DNA of 64,000 bases, taken from positions 5,318,001-5,382,000 of the forward strand of contig NC_092561.1 in the NCBI RefSeq assembly GCF_037975245.1. Direction: 5' to 3'. The notes beneath the pieces were generated by a model. That model saw only the letters and a program-made list of their open reading frames with translations. It did not search any database and was not told the DNA's origin. Source of the DNA: Apostichopus japonicus (Eukaryota > Echinodermata > Holothuroidea > Aspidochirotida > Stichopodidae). Made by a program: the position numbers and the translations under genes. Positions 25,834 through 39,950 of the stretch are shown piece after piece (the stretch's first letter is position 1; each line of letters begins with the position of its first letter).

Positions 25834-26085
25834 AGATGTCAACCATGTGCCAACAGAGTGCCCTCTTTATTTTCATTTTTTTTATCTATCTTCCCTAAAT
25901 TATTTTGGTTGTTCTTCCTTGTGTTCTGTACATATTATGGGATCTTATAACACAAGTTTTAGACAGTGCTCCTGAAGGCACAGACCTTTTGATGATGTAA
26001 GGTACCCTGGAAATTTTGTATTTCTTCTTAATCTGAAGAAGTCTTACAGTGGTTATGACAAAATAAACTTGTTTCTACTACCTTT
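25834..26085 (+). other. Probable 3' UTR of the coiled-coil gene
   Basis: It follows the stop codon at 25833. An AATAAA polyadenylation signal stands at 26062-26067; a second AATAAA lies further down near 26470. Confidence 0.5.
26062..26067 (+). terminator. Polyadenylation signal AATAAA
   Basis: Canonical hexamer about 230 bases after the stop codon of the last coiled-coil exon. Downstream T-rich sequence fits a cleavage site within the next 30 bases. AT-rich DNA makes chance hexamers common. Confidence 0.4.
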
Positions 26086-29000
26086 CTTTTTTTGAAAGTC
26101 ATTTGCAGATAAACAAATATAAGAGTGGAATTGAAATCAAATTGAAGTTGAAGGTTAATTTTCTTCTTCTGAATTCTGATGTGCATAGAATGTGTAGGCT
26201 ACCTGCCAGCAGTACAGGTATGTTGAGATTAAAACCCATGAGAAAGTTGTTGTCTGTAAATTTGACCTTTCTTTGATATGCAGTGCTTAATTAGATATCG
26301 GATACCTCATAGACAGTTTTGCTTTCACAAACTCCATGAAAACGGTTGAATTCCAAGGATGAAATGTTAGCAGGTTTAGTGATTGTACATAAACTTCTCA
26401 AAGTATCTTTCACTAGTTTTTTTTCTTTATTCAATTTCCCCCTGTATTATTCTAGCTTACCTATGAATGAATAAAGTGGAAAGAGTAATTGCTTTAATAT
26501 TTTGGAATTAAAAAAAAAACCATCACATGAAGAAAGCAAAAGTTGTAATTGTCTCTAACTTTGGTTTATTTGTTATACAATGTTTAATGGCTGTTTTGTT
26601 TTTACTATCATAACACATAATCAATTCTACAACTCATCTTAACTGATACAAAAATGTCAAATGTCCAGTCCAAAATGGTGTACTTGGTAAATTTGGCATG
26701 TCCAAGTACCTATTTACCATTGAATTTAAGTTGCTAACTTTTGACACTTTGTAAAATGAATAACTAACACAAGCAGATTAATAAATACTGGCTGTGTATA
26801 TGCCATAACGTTTGAGACACTTAAGCCATTCAAAATGCAGTATACATGTGATTTTTGACTAATTACCAAAACAGAGAACTATATTAGAGCCTTAAATCAT
26901 CATGACCATCACAATTTCAGAAAAGTATCGCTTAAAATTGCCTTTGGTTTTTTTGGTAAATTTAAGGTAACACATCAGTCTTGTATTTAGACAGTTTAAA
27001 TTCCCAGTTAAACATGGCTGTAGAGTGTACACAAGAGTATACACGAAAATAAGTAACCTTAGACAAGTAGTCACATGGAATAACCAGTAATAGATGGACC
27101 TTCACTAGAGCTGATAGTTTTGCTCTCTTAACATTCAGATGTCTTCTTTTATAAAGCTTCTTTATAAAATGGAAGAAAATGAGACATGTCCTACAAAGAT
27201 TTTCCAGTTTTGGTGAGTGAAGTGGAAGAGTTGTGATGTTGTTACAGTACTTGTTCCTACTGTACACGATATGCCAAATACTTTTATCTCTTGTGATAGA
27301 AGTAATATTTTACCACTTAAGAAAGTCAAAATTAGCAAGGATCAAAATTATTAACATTAGCAATAAAAATGTTTCATCTATGCAATCATTCAAAAACAGT
27401 GGTGTCTGTCTTTCTAAGCTTGTCATAGCTGAAGAGCAGTAACAACCAATGAAACTATTATTTAAAACCTCCATGTTTTGGGTACCTGTCAATAAAACTA
27501 TGTCAGGCAGCTCATCTTTCTTTATTTCTTTATGCACTTAAATGACACCAATAGAGATAGCTCATATATTAACACCCAATCAATTCTGATAGAATTGATA
27601 AGGCAGTCTCTCCAACTTGTCAAACAATATAGGTTTATCGAAGACTAGACTTAATTAGACAGAGGAATGCTGTTACTGTATTGTACATCTGTCAGTCCTG
27701 ATACTGTCATTGAAAGAAGAATCTTCAAATAAAGATTGATGCAAGTTACAACAACATCATCATACCTGAGTCAAAGGTTTCAAGAGTGGACATCACAACA
27801 TAAATTTGAATTCTTTAGATTGCATTTTCTATCAATTCATTTGATTCTGCATGTGTGGTCACTGGTCTTCAAAAATGCTGAGAAAATTAAGCAAGAAAGC
27901 CACTCGAACAAGATTAACAATGGTCAATATAAATTTCAATTGTTTGTTGGATGAGCATTCAAACTATATTTTGGCAGAAGTTGGAGTTGATGTGGGGTTT
28001 GAAGAGACTACTATCCATCTGTCCACAAATGAAATGTTTTCCTTTAAAAAGTAAGTGCAAAGTAAAGAACCTTGTTTGGTTTCTATGAACAGTAAAATTT
28101 CAAATTCTGTTTAAATGTACTGCTCCAAAACTAGACAGCAGTAACTAAAATAAAGAGCGAAACAAAATAAATAAAATAGTGTATTGGAAAAGATGAATTT
28201 CAAAGTACAGTAATTGATATTATACATTGCTATTGTCTGAGACGAAATGATCTTTGAAAGTTTAATCACCTAAACCATTTCTTCATGCTGGAAGATTTTG
28301 GCATTGTTTCATTAAATGCCACATTTCAAAATATGTTTGTTTTCTTGGTACTCGCATGTATTGTTTCATGATTTTCAAGAATGTTGATTCATGGTCAGTA
28401 TATTAAACTAACAATGGTCTGTGGTACAATTAATGTAATAGGCTGTAGTAGATAATTTTGAAACACAAATGGGGAATATGTGGTCTCAAATTAAGACCAA
28501 AGAAATTGCCAAACCATGCTTTTTATTTCATTTTTATATGTCAATAATTCGCCAAACAATAACCAAAAAAAAGTATTAATTGATCCTTCTGGACTTGCCA
28601 CTCTAGTATAGCTTAATAGCTAGTTCGTAATTATTTCATTGAATCTGCCATTTTGCACCTAGTCATTTTTCATACAAGTGATTCCCATGCAGGTAAAAAG
28701 AAAGTATGATTAAAATATGAACAACTTAACTTTGTGAGGAATGATCGACTAAAGACATTTTAACAGTGTAAGCTGGAGATGTGTATGTAATAAGATTAGA
28801 TATTAAAAATGCTTGATTCATAGTAAATGCTACTCAAAAACTATCCTATGTTTAATCATGCTTACATTGACTCTTTAACCACATAAATGAAAAAACCTAC
28901 AGCATGTTATAAATTTGGAAAATGGATTTAACAGTTTCATAATTTTCCCATCCTGGTCAAATGTTATACAGTCAACTTGCAAATGTAAACTGTCACTTAA

Positions 29001-32000
29001 AGCTGCCCAATTTTTGTTTGCTTGGACACTGACCCCAAATGCTTATTCAAAGTAACATACTAAAGCCTAAACTACATTTACTTCATCTCACATTGACCCT
29101 TCTCCACATTGATTTAGAAAGTGAACCCTCTCTTGCATTATGCCTCTGGAAAAGGATGTAAAATGTTCTCTCATTTGAAATTTCTCAACCAATATTTGTA
29201 CCTTCTCACAGTTAGAAATTGCAATTTTCAAATGTTACCTTGAGAAAATCAGTCCAGACCATCTGACTGAGGCACCTGATGAACCTGGAAATGGATGTAA
29301 ATTGTCTCATAATTAGATGATCCTAATCAAGTTTTGTACCTTTCATAATGAGAACATGTAAATTTAATGAATTATTAACATCTAAAATTTGAGAAGTATC
29401 AGCTCAAAAACATTTAGTGAGTCACACCACCTTTACGGATAATACTTTCTATTATTATGAACTGTTTCTTAAAACCTATCCTATTTTGATGACTCTTGTC
29501 ATGACGTTTACCGCATAAGTTAAGACAATGAGACTGAAGAACACCTAAGAAACCTTGAAGTGGATGTAAATGTTGTCTCATTTTAAGCATCCTTAACCAG
29601 GTGTTGAACCGTTCCTATAGTTAAAACTTGTAAATTTAGTGAATTATTAGCAGAGTTAATGTTTGAAAAGTGTCAGTCAAACAATTTTTACTGAGTCACA
29701 CCACATAATATTTATAAATTTCTATTATTGACCAGAAATCTCTTTCATTTTCATATCTCTTTTGTTCTACTGTGCAACTAACCTTTTTTTATTATCTTCT
29801 TTCAATTGTGCAAAAGATTTGTCACCAAAGAGTACTATTCAAATTATTTACTGTGGTTGGCAATTCTGTCGTTATGTCTAGTATTCAATGCAAAAGCAAG
29901 AACATAAAATAAGTAGAATAAAAATCACATCAATCTCTTGTTTTCAAACAAAAGATTTGTACTTATTATTGGAAAAATATTAATAATATCTGTATCTCAG
30001 AATTTCCTTAACAAGATAAACTAAAAAAATTATACCTCTCACATTCTTTTATTGCTCACCAATGGAACTTCATCAGCAAAGATTTAATTAAATGGGAGAT
30101 AAATGCAAAGAGGATCTGTTCATATTTCTCAAATATACCGGTCGTTTATAAACTCTGTTAACCGATATTTTGTTCAGTATTTTAATTATTGACATCTTGA
30201 AAGAAAATAAATATGTGACAAGGTATGGCCTGTTTAAAATGATATCCTAATGCGTATTCATCATTGGGATTAAAGATGTCATCTTGTTGGCATTATTCAG
30301 GTGGATAATTTGTATTTTATCATCGCAATATTTTCTTTTCAAAAGGTCTTACTTTCTTTGCACATGGTTGTGATTCGTTCCGATGAAGGGAGATTCTGTG
30401 AGATAGTCAAGTGAAGGTATCCTTGAAGTCTTGTATAAACCAATTTCTTTTCTTTGTGTATAAAACTAGATTTAATTTGATAGTTTTATTATGAAATCGG
30501 GTGTAGCGATGAAGCTTTGTAGTGCAAACCAGGTTGTGTTTTGAGGTACCCAAAAATGTATTGTATTTAACAAATTGTATTGTTTCAACAAGATGGTGTT
30601 AGAATATCCCCAGCTAGGAAAATGTATGCAATTTTTTTATTTTTTTTTTATTTTTACTATTTGTTGTGCTAAAAAAAAAGGTATTTAAATTACTTTTACT
30701 CCTAACCGGCTGCAAAAAGCAGTAATTTAAATTTCTTAATTATAATTTGTTGTCTCCTGAAGATGTTGCCATATAACCCAATACTTGCACACACATGTAG
30801 AGTAGTACATTATATAAAAGTATTCATCAAATCCTGGACTGATAATGCCGGGAACATATCAGTGAAGGAAGGGGGGGGGGGGGGGTTAAAGCTCTTACTC
30901 TCCTTACATAGAGCCAGAGAATGGAAAAAAAATCAGAGTAATTTCTCTATTTGATATGTATTTTTATGCATCAAATTTGCTTCAACAAAACAGCTTCTGT
31001 GGGCTTTACCCTGGTCTTCGATCAGTGGCTCAAGTCCTGTTATGACTCATGCCCTTTCTCAGTTAACAGTTTACCCCCCCCCCCCCCAACAGTAATAACT
31101 TCATATATCACTGAAATGTCAGACTATTCTGATATCTTTTGCATATTCTCTGGTTTCATCATTTCAGTGGTGCTATTAGAAATGGAAAAATAAATAGGAA
31201 GGTAAACTACAGTTTCAACCAGTTCTTGAAGTCAGCATATTTTTAATGAAAACTGCTATTTCCAAAAAAAAGCTACATATTTGCTCTCCTGTGCAAATTT
31301 TCCAGCACTTTTTGATGTTGAATATTTACAAAATTTTGACAATTTGTTGTTGTACAGTTTTTCACCATGCTTCATTATTCCTCCCCCCCCCCTCTCCCTT
31401 TTCTTTTTACTGAATAGAGAGAAAATATGTTCATTGGTTGATTGATAATAGTTTTAAATAAACTCATATACATTATTGATATTTCATCAAACCAAAGGGA
31501 AAATCAGCAGTACTTAAAGTTATAAAACTTGTTGCTTTTTTTTCCAGACGTTTTGTTTCTGAAATTTTGTAATTTGATGAGTAAACCTAGCCAGAAATCA
31601 TCTGATGATGGAATGGCATCCCCTATCATCCTCGAACACTTTAGTCAGTCGGTAGTGTTTATTTAGAGATTGAGACATATCCGTCATTCGTCATTGAGAA
31701 AACGGATGCAGACAATTATCCGGTTACCCCTACTGTATTTTGTTAACTTTACGTGGAGTTATTCAATATATTTGCATTTTGCAGTGTATCTCTACACCTT
31801 ACCCATGAATCATCCGTAGAGGAGAGCTTTATTTACATATGTACCCCCTGATTGTTTTATTGTAAGTGTGTACACATAATGTGTGACGTGGAAATAAAAT
31901 ATGTTATTAATCAAATCATTATCTCTTTGCATCCAGCTGGCTTGGTATATTTTCTCCATTGACATTTTTTTTTTGTCACTGGCAGATATTTGTTACAATG

Positions 32001-33760
32001 TAACATTTCAAGCTTCCGAGTGGTTGCATTTGTTTGACAAGAGAGACATAATGTGAGATAAAAAGAGTACATTTGAGGCAACATCAAAGGCTCATTTGTA
32101 ACAAGCATCTTTATTTTAAGGTCAATTTTACCCCGTTACCCAGTGAATTTCATGACTCCGAGTCGTGCTGTTGACTTGAGTCAGTGTATTATCTGTAGGG
32201 TCGGGAAACATGTTCAAGTCACTTGACTATGAAATATATATAGCCTACTAATCGACTTGGGCCAACACTGGGAAATGAACATGTGGCATTATTTTATTGT
32301 GCTCATGTCATTGTTATTAATAATGTTTCCTGTTCAATGCAAACAACATGAAATTTAATAGCACTTAATGTTTGCATTTTTTTATGTGCGGCTGACTGCA
32401 TATGAAGGACAATGACAGAGGTTACACCTATAATGTTACTATATCTATCATACACTATTCTGTAACATAACATAAACTTAACTATTGATAGACATTTGCT
32501 AGTTTTTCTAATATTTAATAATTGTTTCCACATTAATTCATTAGTTTACCTACTCAACATTCACAAAACTTTTATGTCTGCTATGACAAAGCAAACCATA
32601 CTCACATGATAGAAAGATTCGAATATACAAAAAGATGTTACTATAGTGCCTTTGTACCTGATAGAAAAATTTGCACTTGGAACAGTCAAGTTTGTTACTG
32701 ACCTGTCAACTTTTCACACCTCTCTAGCAACCAAGCCATGTACTAGTTCCACGACAACTTTAGTTACAATTGGCCTACTGCAGGTTCGCAAGTCATTGAG
32801 CCTCTGAGGAAGATCGTGCTAGGGTCGACACATTCTTTTACACATGCTCTTAAGTGGATAAGCAGTTTGCTTACAGTTTTGTGTTTTATTTATTTCAATT
32901 AAAATATCGGCAGATAAACTAATTTAGTTTAGTCAGCCTTTTCAAGTTCATGAATCAATCGGAAGATGGTGTCTTACTTGCTGCTCCCTCGTCGTGATGT
33001 ACAGTGGAATTACGATGGATGAAGCTAGGCAATATTGAAAACGCCGGTTGTTTATATGAGATATGGTAGCCTATACACCATGGACAGAGATAATCGACAT
33101 TTGTGTTAGACTCGTGTTTTATCCGCTATCATATCATTAATAAAGTAAATCGAGCTAATCAGCTCTAAAATCTATTGGATAATGGTAGTAGTGGCAATAT
33201 TAAAGTATCAATATTTTGCCTTGTTTTTAAACTTTGAAATTTCAATGTTTCTCTTTTTTGCTCTGCCTCGTATGAAAATTGGATGAAACTGTAGGTTACT
33301 TCATACTAACACGTGATGAAATAAAAATGATATAGATTTACCGGACAGCTTACAATTTCTTTCAAATGCCAAAAAAGCACCCCCCCATTTTTTTTTATAT
33401 ATATAAATAATAATAAAAACATGACAAAGGCTTACATAAACTGGCATATCCCTCAAATTATAACAGTACCAGTGCACCTAATTTTAGGCTACGTACAGTA
33501 ACTCGCTTTCTGTTTTTGCTAACCTTTGCGTATATGTTTTAGTGCATGCATGACCTTATTACTAGCCTGTACTCTAGCCATATTTATATTTTGGTGCCGT
33601 CTTGTTGTTGTGAATAATTGAAGGAAACAATTTCTGGTCATAATTTATTAGTCATTTTTTTGTCTTTTCAGTTAAGAAACACACATAACACAAATACGGT
33701 TCAATATTTGTTAAATATTTTGAGATTTGCAACTTGAAAATGTAGTGCGTGCTTTGTAAA
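26086..33760. other. Long AT-rich stretch without a recognised gene
   Basis: Nearly 8 kb with no supported exon. 29140-29740 contains degenerate repeats: phrases such as ctggaaa.ggatgtaaa..tgtctcat (29142, 29281, 29549) and gtgagtcacaccac recur with spacings of about 139 and 268 bp. Homopolymers occur at 30870-30885 (G), 31074-31087 (C) and 31382-31391 (C). None of the 60-100-codon frames has motif or splice support. Confidence 0.45.
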
Positions 33761-34792
33761 ATGAATTCGAAAAATAAAAAGGTGAGATACTTTCTACATT
33801 TCTTGTCAATTTTTCCTCCTATATTATTTACGACGTAGGCCTATTTGAATCGTACTATAACACCAGCATGGAAAACGGATCGCTATTTGTCACTGTTGTC
33901 CTGTAATTATAAGCATCTTAATGGATCGCAATTGCGCCTGAAACGTTTAGTTCACATTGAAGGCTTAATGAATTGTGATATCCTTTTTTTCTTTGAATAT
34001 GTCTCCGTTAACCAAGGAGTTCAGGAAATTTATACCGATCTGAAGAATATTGGAATGGTTTTTCTGCTTTACTGGACATGACCAAATTAAACCACGTAAT
34101 ATTTTGCAAGTGGCGGAGGCAGGTATACTGAACATATCAGCATCTTCAGCTGTGAAGGACAATTTAACGGCCACAGTACAAGGATTTCAAAACCATAATA
34201 ACTTTAAGCGCACTAATATTTGTGTCAAGAAAAAGTCCCTTTGTCAAGATTGAGAACTTTTATATCGGGCGATTTATGATTTAAGGCATCAGTTGAACAA
34301 TTTTCCACCTTCAAATTCGAAAATAATGACATGGCACATCCCCATGGCAAACTAAGAGTAATGTTATAGCGTATTACCGTAGTTCAATCAAGAAAGTAGG
34401 ACCCTAAATATTTGAGAAAAGGCATTGAATGTTACATTAAAATGCCTGTTGCTTCGGTTGTAGTTAACAAAACTGAGATGATAAGTAGAGGGCGGGCAAC
34501 GGGGGAACGGCGAAGTTAATTATTGGAGGAGACTGAATGTTGAAAGAATTACGGTGCGAACGACATTGAAGTACATAAGTGATAATGCCGAAATGGTTAT
34601 GTACCCTGTCTGCAATTTTGTCCTAAAAATGAGGGCTATACGGCGATAAAAAAGAAATGTATAAAAGTGATGGCAGTAATCACATATTGTTTTCAGGGCC
34701 GATCATTGAAGGAAAAAAATCCGGAGGGTGCAACCAAACATCGAGTTCACAAAACCAGTGAACCGTCCAAAGAAAACACCGGTTTAAATTAA
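33761..34792 (+). CDS. Weak candidate two-exon short gene
   Basis: ATG at 33761 opens seven codons (MNSKNKK) directly followed by donor gtgaga at 33782. A good acceptor, attgttttcag, ends at 34696, and in the matching phase there follow 31 codons to TAA at 34790-34792. The joined peptide would be 38 residues, Lys/Ser/Thr-rich, with no recognised domain. It could be chance, or fragments of a longer transcript. The only support is two consistent splice sites and a start and stop in phase. Confidence 0.15.
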
Positions 34793-37700
34793 CCCCCCCC
34801 CCCCCACACGGTTTTATATTAGACTATACAAGCCAGTCACTTTAATTGAGGAATTTCAGCTGATTAAAGAGTCATTTCCAAAAGTGAACTGATAGCTTTG
34901 TTTAGCGGATTACAACGTATCAAAATTAATACTGATCCTTTACTTTAACCACCTGTAATATTAATTGATAGATACAAGTTGCTGAGAGATAAGTTGCTGT
35001 AGCATCTCAACACTAATGAAGACGGTAACGATGTTTGTATAGATATGAACGTAACGTTATTCTAGTGGGTCTTAATGTTCTTCTCATGCGGATGACTTCA
35101 TTCAGGGCGATTTTTTGATATATTTAGTGATAATGGGCTTCACCGTATAACTATAAACAGCAACGCATTTCAAGTACATTCAATCGCACATTCAATAAAA
35201 AAATCTATTGCATAGGTTCTGGTAAAATTTCTAAACCAGTTTGTTCCTATGAATCAAAGATATTTTCCTCATAAAGCTGTGCTGACCCTTAGACAAAGGT
35301 AACGATTTTACGAAGTATTAGAGTTACTTCATCTAGTACCACTGTACCTACTTCGTAGCATCATGGCTTTGGTATGCATTGGGGTTCCTTTATACTGAGG
35401 AACTCTAGTATGCATTATGTTAGAAAGCCCTCTAAACTTAAGGGGACACAAATACAACAGTCATTTCTTGTCTTATATGACAGAGTTCTTTATGATGAAT
35501 AGCACCCAAAACAGCTAAAGAAACCCTCGCTTTGTTTGGAAGATATCCTACTTGAAGAGGTGTGACGATTGCATGAGAGTGACACTAACGCCATCATTAT
35601 GATATTTCCTAAAACCCTGCCCAATTCGCTGTTTATTTGGTGACTATAGGGCCATGACTTATTACAAACCTGACTTTTGTTTAGACGCAGCCTAACAACA
35701 TGGTGTTGTAACTTTAACCCATTGTGACTTACATTATTCGAATATATTTTCTTTGCCTGTAAAGCAGCAATATGAAGAATTGTGTTTCTAACCACATATT
35801 AAATCAAACAAAATATTGCAGAGTACCTTATTGTGAATAATAATTGGTAGAGTTTGTAACAGCAACAACAAATATACGATAATTTGCTTTATCATAGGCC
35901 TACCTCATGGTAGGGTCCAGTATTATATTTGAAAAGGTATGTGTGGCAGTTGGGTCGCTGCATCTTAATAATAGTTCGTGCTAAAGTAATTCGACTACAG
36001 TTTAGTTTTGCTTAATTATTTACTTTAAATGCAAAATATTCCTAGAATAGTATATTTATTGGTTTAATGACATTCGCTATTTCGCTTATCATGAGGCCAC
36101 CGCGTGATTAATACCACGTTTTTAGAAAAACGTGCATCTGTGTAAAAAAAAAACTTCACGTATATCAAATACATTTGAGTCGTTAAGAGAGATCTTGCAA
36201 CGTGACCTGGACTTAAAACAACATGACTCGTTCCGTGACTTACGTGAACTTTTTTTGTCAAGTCAAGTAATATTGGGAAAAAAAATCAACCACAACTTTT
36301 GATTCAACAATGGGATGGCTATATTAGAGCCAATGAATTTATTATATATAGCTGAGTCATACAATTTTTGTAACGTCTTCAAAACTGTATATAGTTACCT
36401 ATATGCGAACTACATGGGTGCGACGAGTGTTACGAATGAAATGCATCTGAAGTGTAGTATTCCAAAATATTCCTTCTCTGTAACAGTTTCTGAGCAAAAG
36501 AGGACGTAAAATATGTTCAAACAAAATGGGAAAAACTAAACCTTGCGTTTACACTTGGAACACAGGCTACATATGAATTGGGCACAACAGAAGGATGGAA
36601 AGGCATCCGACAGTTGCCCAAAGTAAGTAAAATGTTTTGCGGTTTCTAGATTGGCTACTTTGAAAATGTTTCTAAAGAAGGGAAAACTAGCCTATTTTCA
36701 ATGTGCAAATTATGGTTTTAATAATGATTAATTGTTTAGACCTTATCGATATCATTCAAAGTATACCTGTTATCTATTTACAGTTTCTAGAACTTACAAA
36801 ACTATAAACACAACACTTAGTAGTTACACTTGCATTGTTCAAATAATAGAAGTTCGAAAGGTGATACCGTATGTGTCATATTTAAAAAAAAAATCCTTAC
36901 ACCTTCATTTATTAGTTGTTCCCCTGAAGTGTTTAATACCGAATTATAAAAACTCGAAAATATGAATGTCACGGTGTTATAATTACCTGTAAGTTACTTT
37001 GTTTTGTTAGCTTCAATATCAATAAGAATGTTGAAATTGATAGGAGTGTCTTCTTTTTTTTCATTTTGCAATTAATTGATACTTTCGATTTTGATGAGAA
37101 ATTCTGCTAATACTTCATATAAGCCTGTTGTCTTTTGTTTACATAGTACACACACACCCTAATTACATTAACATGTCATACTGATTACTCTTTGATATAG
37201 AGATGTGGGAATAGTCACGTTTCCCCGCTTACAGCTCATAGTTAGCTAATGTAATTTACAACACGCTAAGACATAACTAATATAAGTTCTTTGGAAATGT
37301 GAGCATATGCTATACAAAGAATTAGATGGTGAAAAAAAACTAACACATGTTTCTATTTAGACATATTTGAAAGAATCGTAATGTGTTAAAATTGACGAAA
37401 AACAATTATTCTGAGTTTTTTTCAATGTGACTTTCAGTTTTTAATTATGAAAATGGAAATGGATATTTGTTTTGCACGTCGAACTAATCTGGGCGTTTCC
37501 AAATAATAATTCAAACTATCCGTTGGGTTGTGCGGTGACAATATTGGTTTTGCGTGGATATCCCCGAAAATAAATAAACTAGTTCAAATATAGAATACAG
37601 TGAAATTTGATGTCCGTTATCATCGCCGCCCATCCGTAGGTCTGATAAATGGCATATTGTGTAATATTGTAGAATTAACAGAATGCTGTTTCGCAGAGTG

Positions 37701-38137
37701 GGATGGAATGCAACAATTTATGTTAAAGCTTGCATTGTAGGCTATTTTTGCTTGGCTCGGCTTGATTTTACCCAATTCATATTTTAGTCAATTGTTATTG
37801 ACGTCAATGGATACTATATAGTCAGCATAAATACGTATTTCAGTGTGTGTAAGGTCGGTTCTAGAATCGCCTGAGTAAGGTTTTCATCAGTATAGGTACA
37901 TGCAATGAAAACGAAAATGTTTAAAAAATCATGTTAGATTCTTATGGATTGAGTATGGAAATCTGGATGAACTAGCAAGGACTTTTCTCGATTGTGGGCA
38001 CCATTTTATCTCCACGAACACAGACAAAAACGGAGCCGTCTACTGTAATACCTATCAAACGTGTTTGTATATTTATATGTACATATGTATGTATGTCACC
38101 AAAAACAGAACTAGTATTGTTCGATACAGGTGACAAA
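34793..38137. other. AT-rich stretch without a recognised gene
   Basis: A C-run follows at 34793-34805. No exon, RNA gene or transposon end is supported. It could contain the unfound leader exon of the LRR gene at 40724. Confidence 0.4.
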
Positions 38138-38310
38138 CGCCTACAGTGGAATTACGACCTTCCTTACCGGTTTCGAACCTCTGGACATACAATCAGCGTC
38201 CATAGCCTAGTGGTTAGGGTGTCCGCGTACAGAGCGGAAGGCCCGTGGTTCGAATCCCGGTGGAGGCTGAAAGTTTTTTCACTGTTCTTGATTTTCCAAC
38301 TCATTACGAT
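38138..38310 (+). mobile_element. tRNA-derived SINE
   Basis: It has a leader shared with the minus-strand copy at 9060-9234 (gcctacagtggaattacg), then a tRNA-like head at about 38195-38268 with A box TAGCCTAGTGG (38203-38213) and B box GGTTCGAATCC (38247-38257), then a tail starting gctgaaagttttttcactg. The ends of the head pair as an acceptor stem with one mismatch. The loop would give an ACA anticodon, not used by normal cysteine tRNAs, so a SINE is favoured over a tRNA gene. It sits just upstream of a (TA)n tract and an LRR pseudogene. Confidence 0.8.
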
Positions 38311-38363
38311 TTTCATTTATATATATTCATTTGCCTTTGTCGTTTACCTCCATTGCATTAACA

Positions 38364-38368
<5 letters not shown>

Positions 38369-38456
<88 letters not shown>
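38369..38456. repeat. (TA)n microsatellite
   Basis: About 44 uninterrupted TA dinucleotides. It separates the SINE from the 5' broken end of the LRR pseudogene. The 170-codon frame at 37994-38506 is an artefact of reading through SINE, TA repeat and pseudogene. Confidence 0.95.
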
Positions 38457-38458
<2 letters not shown>

Positions 38459-38476
38459 ATTACCGAATTGGTTCCG

Positions 38477-39374
38477 CACGCTCACAGACCTGAAACTGAC
38501 CTGTGAAGAGATATGTGATTACGATGATTGGTTTGATCGGTCAAGATGCGACAATAAAGAGTACTAGAATTACAGGACAATAATATTTCAGCAGCTCAAC
38601 CGTAACAGCACGCAAGGATACAGCAACGTTCAAACTTTAGATCTCGCCCATAACAGTGTATCGGTCGTTGAAGTTGGTACGTTTGATAACACACCGGATC
38701 TTCGATTCCTTCTGCTTTCACACAACAACTTGAAAGAAATACAAGTGGGTTCTTTTACAGAAATGAAATTCGTAGAAAGACTAAATAAGCCATCCGTAGA
38801 CATGTTCTCAGTAACCTAACAAAAGCAATGACCATTTATTTTGATGATAATCAAATTCACTTTCTTGAGAAATGTAGCTTTATTAGACCCTTGCGAGTAC
38901 GAAGGCTTTGTTTGAGCAATAACAAAATGTCTGACTACTCGACAAAGAAATATTCAGAAATGTGTCCAGTTAGATCCCCATCAAAATCAAATGATTACTA
39001 TTACTCTGTTTAAGGTCTGTATTTTCGGATAACAGAATAACAACCAACTCGTTACCAATTCATCTGGGAGTCATTTTTCCTTTAGACTTGATTGATGTAC
39101 ATAACACTACTATTACGCAATCAGAAAGTACCGTGCCGTATATTCATTTTACTAAAAGTTTTCTGTGTGGTGGGAATCCCTATATATTTGTGACTGGGCG
39201 TTCATTAAACTACAATCACTGTTTAAGAATATATTTCATCTCAGAATCACGATTTCTATTCACATTCAAGTCAAATATCTTGCATATGCAAGGCAAGATG
39301 TGATCTTTGAAGTGGATCAACCGTTGCCATCTTCTTGAACTGAAGATGGTGAAATGATATAAATGACGTCACAA
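38477..39374 (+). pseudogene. Decayed LRR receptor-like gene copy
   Basis: Closely related at DNA level to 40857-41837 of the intact LRR gene. It keeps the LRRNT start (..LKLTCEEICDYDDWFDRSRC..), several LRR segments and traces of the LRRCT. It is broken by a deletion of about 45-50 nt after the LRRNT region (after 38560), a deletion and stop around 38780-38810, further indels near 38930-39010, and loss of the LRRCT cysteines. The signal peptide and transmembrane parts are absent or unrecognisable. Similarity to the intact gene fades after the gatataaatgacgtcac stretch. It is in the same orientation as the other LRR copies. Confidence 0.85.
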
Positions 39375-39731
39375 GAATAACAATATCAAATGTATTTATA
39401 CACGTGCATGTGCCACAGGAACTATCACAAGGTTACCGTCGAGGTTCCAGTTAAACCACGCACTGACTACTATAGCATTGATAGAAGTAAGGATACAAAG
39501 AGGGTGACTATACAATATTTGCGATAAAACACGAGCTCCAGCTCACATTGGTCTATTTGACGAAGTAGCCAAAGTTTAATTTCGTGACTATTTTCAATAA
39601 TTAAAGGAAAAAGAATTTCACAGTGGTAAGCTATACTCAAAGGCATGTATACACGTAGGCCTATATAGTGAGAGCGCGAAATCGAACAGCATGATCCATG
39701 AGCATAAGCTGTGTTTTAAGATTTCGTTTGG

Positions 39732-39950
39732 TATGGAACGCGAAAAGGGAAAACTTATTTCGTTGTCTAAACTAAGTTTGTTGTTGTCTAAACTAAACTT
39801 GTTGCTGCTGGTTTACCGAACTGTTGCTCAAACTTACGATGATGTCTAAAATTCCGTTATCTAAACATACGTCGTTGTCTAAGTTTGTCTAAAGCTTAAC
39901 GTCGTAAGTTTGTAGTCGTTGTCTAAAGTTTGCACTCTTCGCGTTCCATA
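39732..39950. mobile_element. Small TIR element (219 bp)
   Basis: The left end TATGGAACGCGAA and right end TTCGCGTTCCATA are perfect inverted repeats of 13 bp, with further imperfect pairing inside. GTTTGG flanks both ends directly (39726-39731 and 39951-39956), a likely 6-bp target duplication. The interior is made of repeated ttgtctaaact-like phrases and has no coding capacity. An alternative reading is a TA-flanked element with ends TGGAACGCGAA. Confidence 0.65.

Noticed and set aside
38195-38268. tRNA gene call
   Set aside because: A and B boxes are present, but the anticodon would be ACA and conserved non-tRNA flanks are shared with the copy at 9060-9234, so a SINE fits better.
37994-38506. 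170-codon plus-strand open frame
   Set aside because: It is built from a SINE, a TA microsatellite read as Tyr-Ile repeats, and the broken start of an LRR pseudogene.
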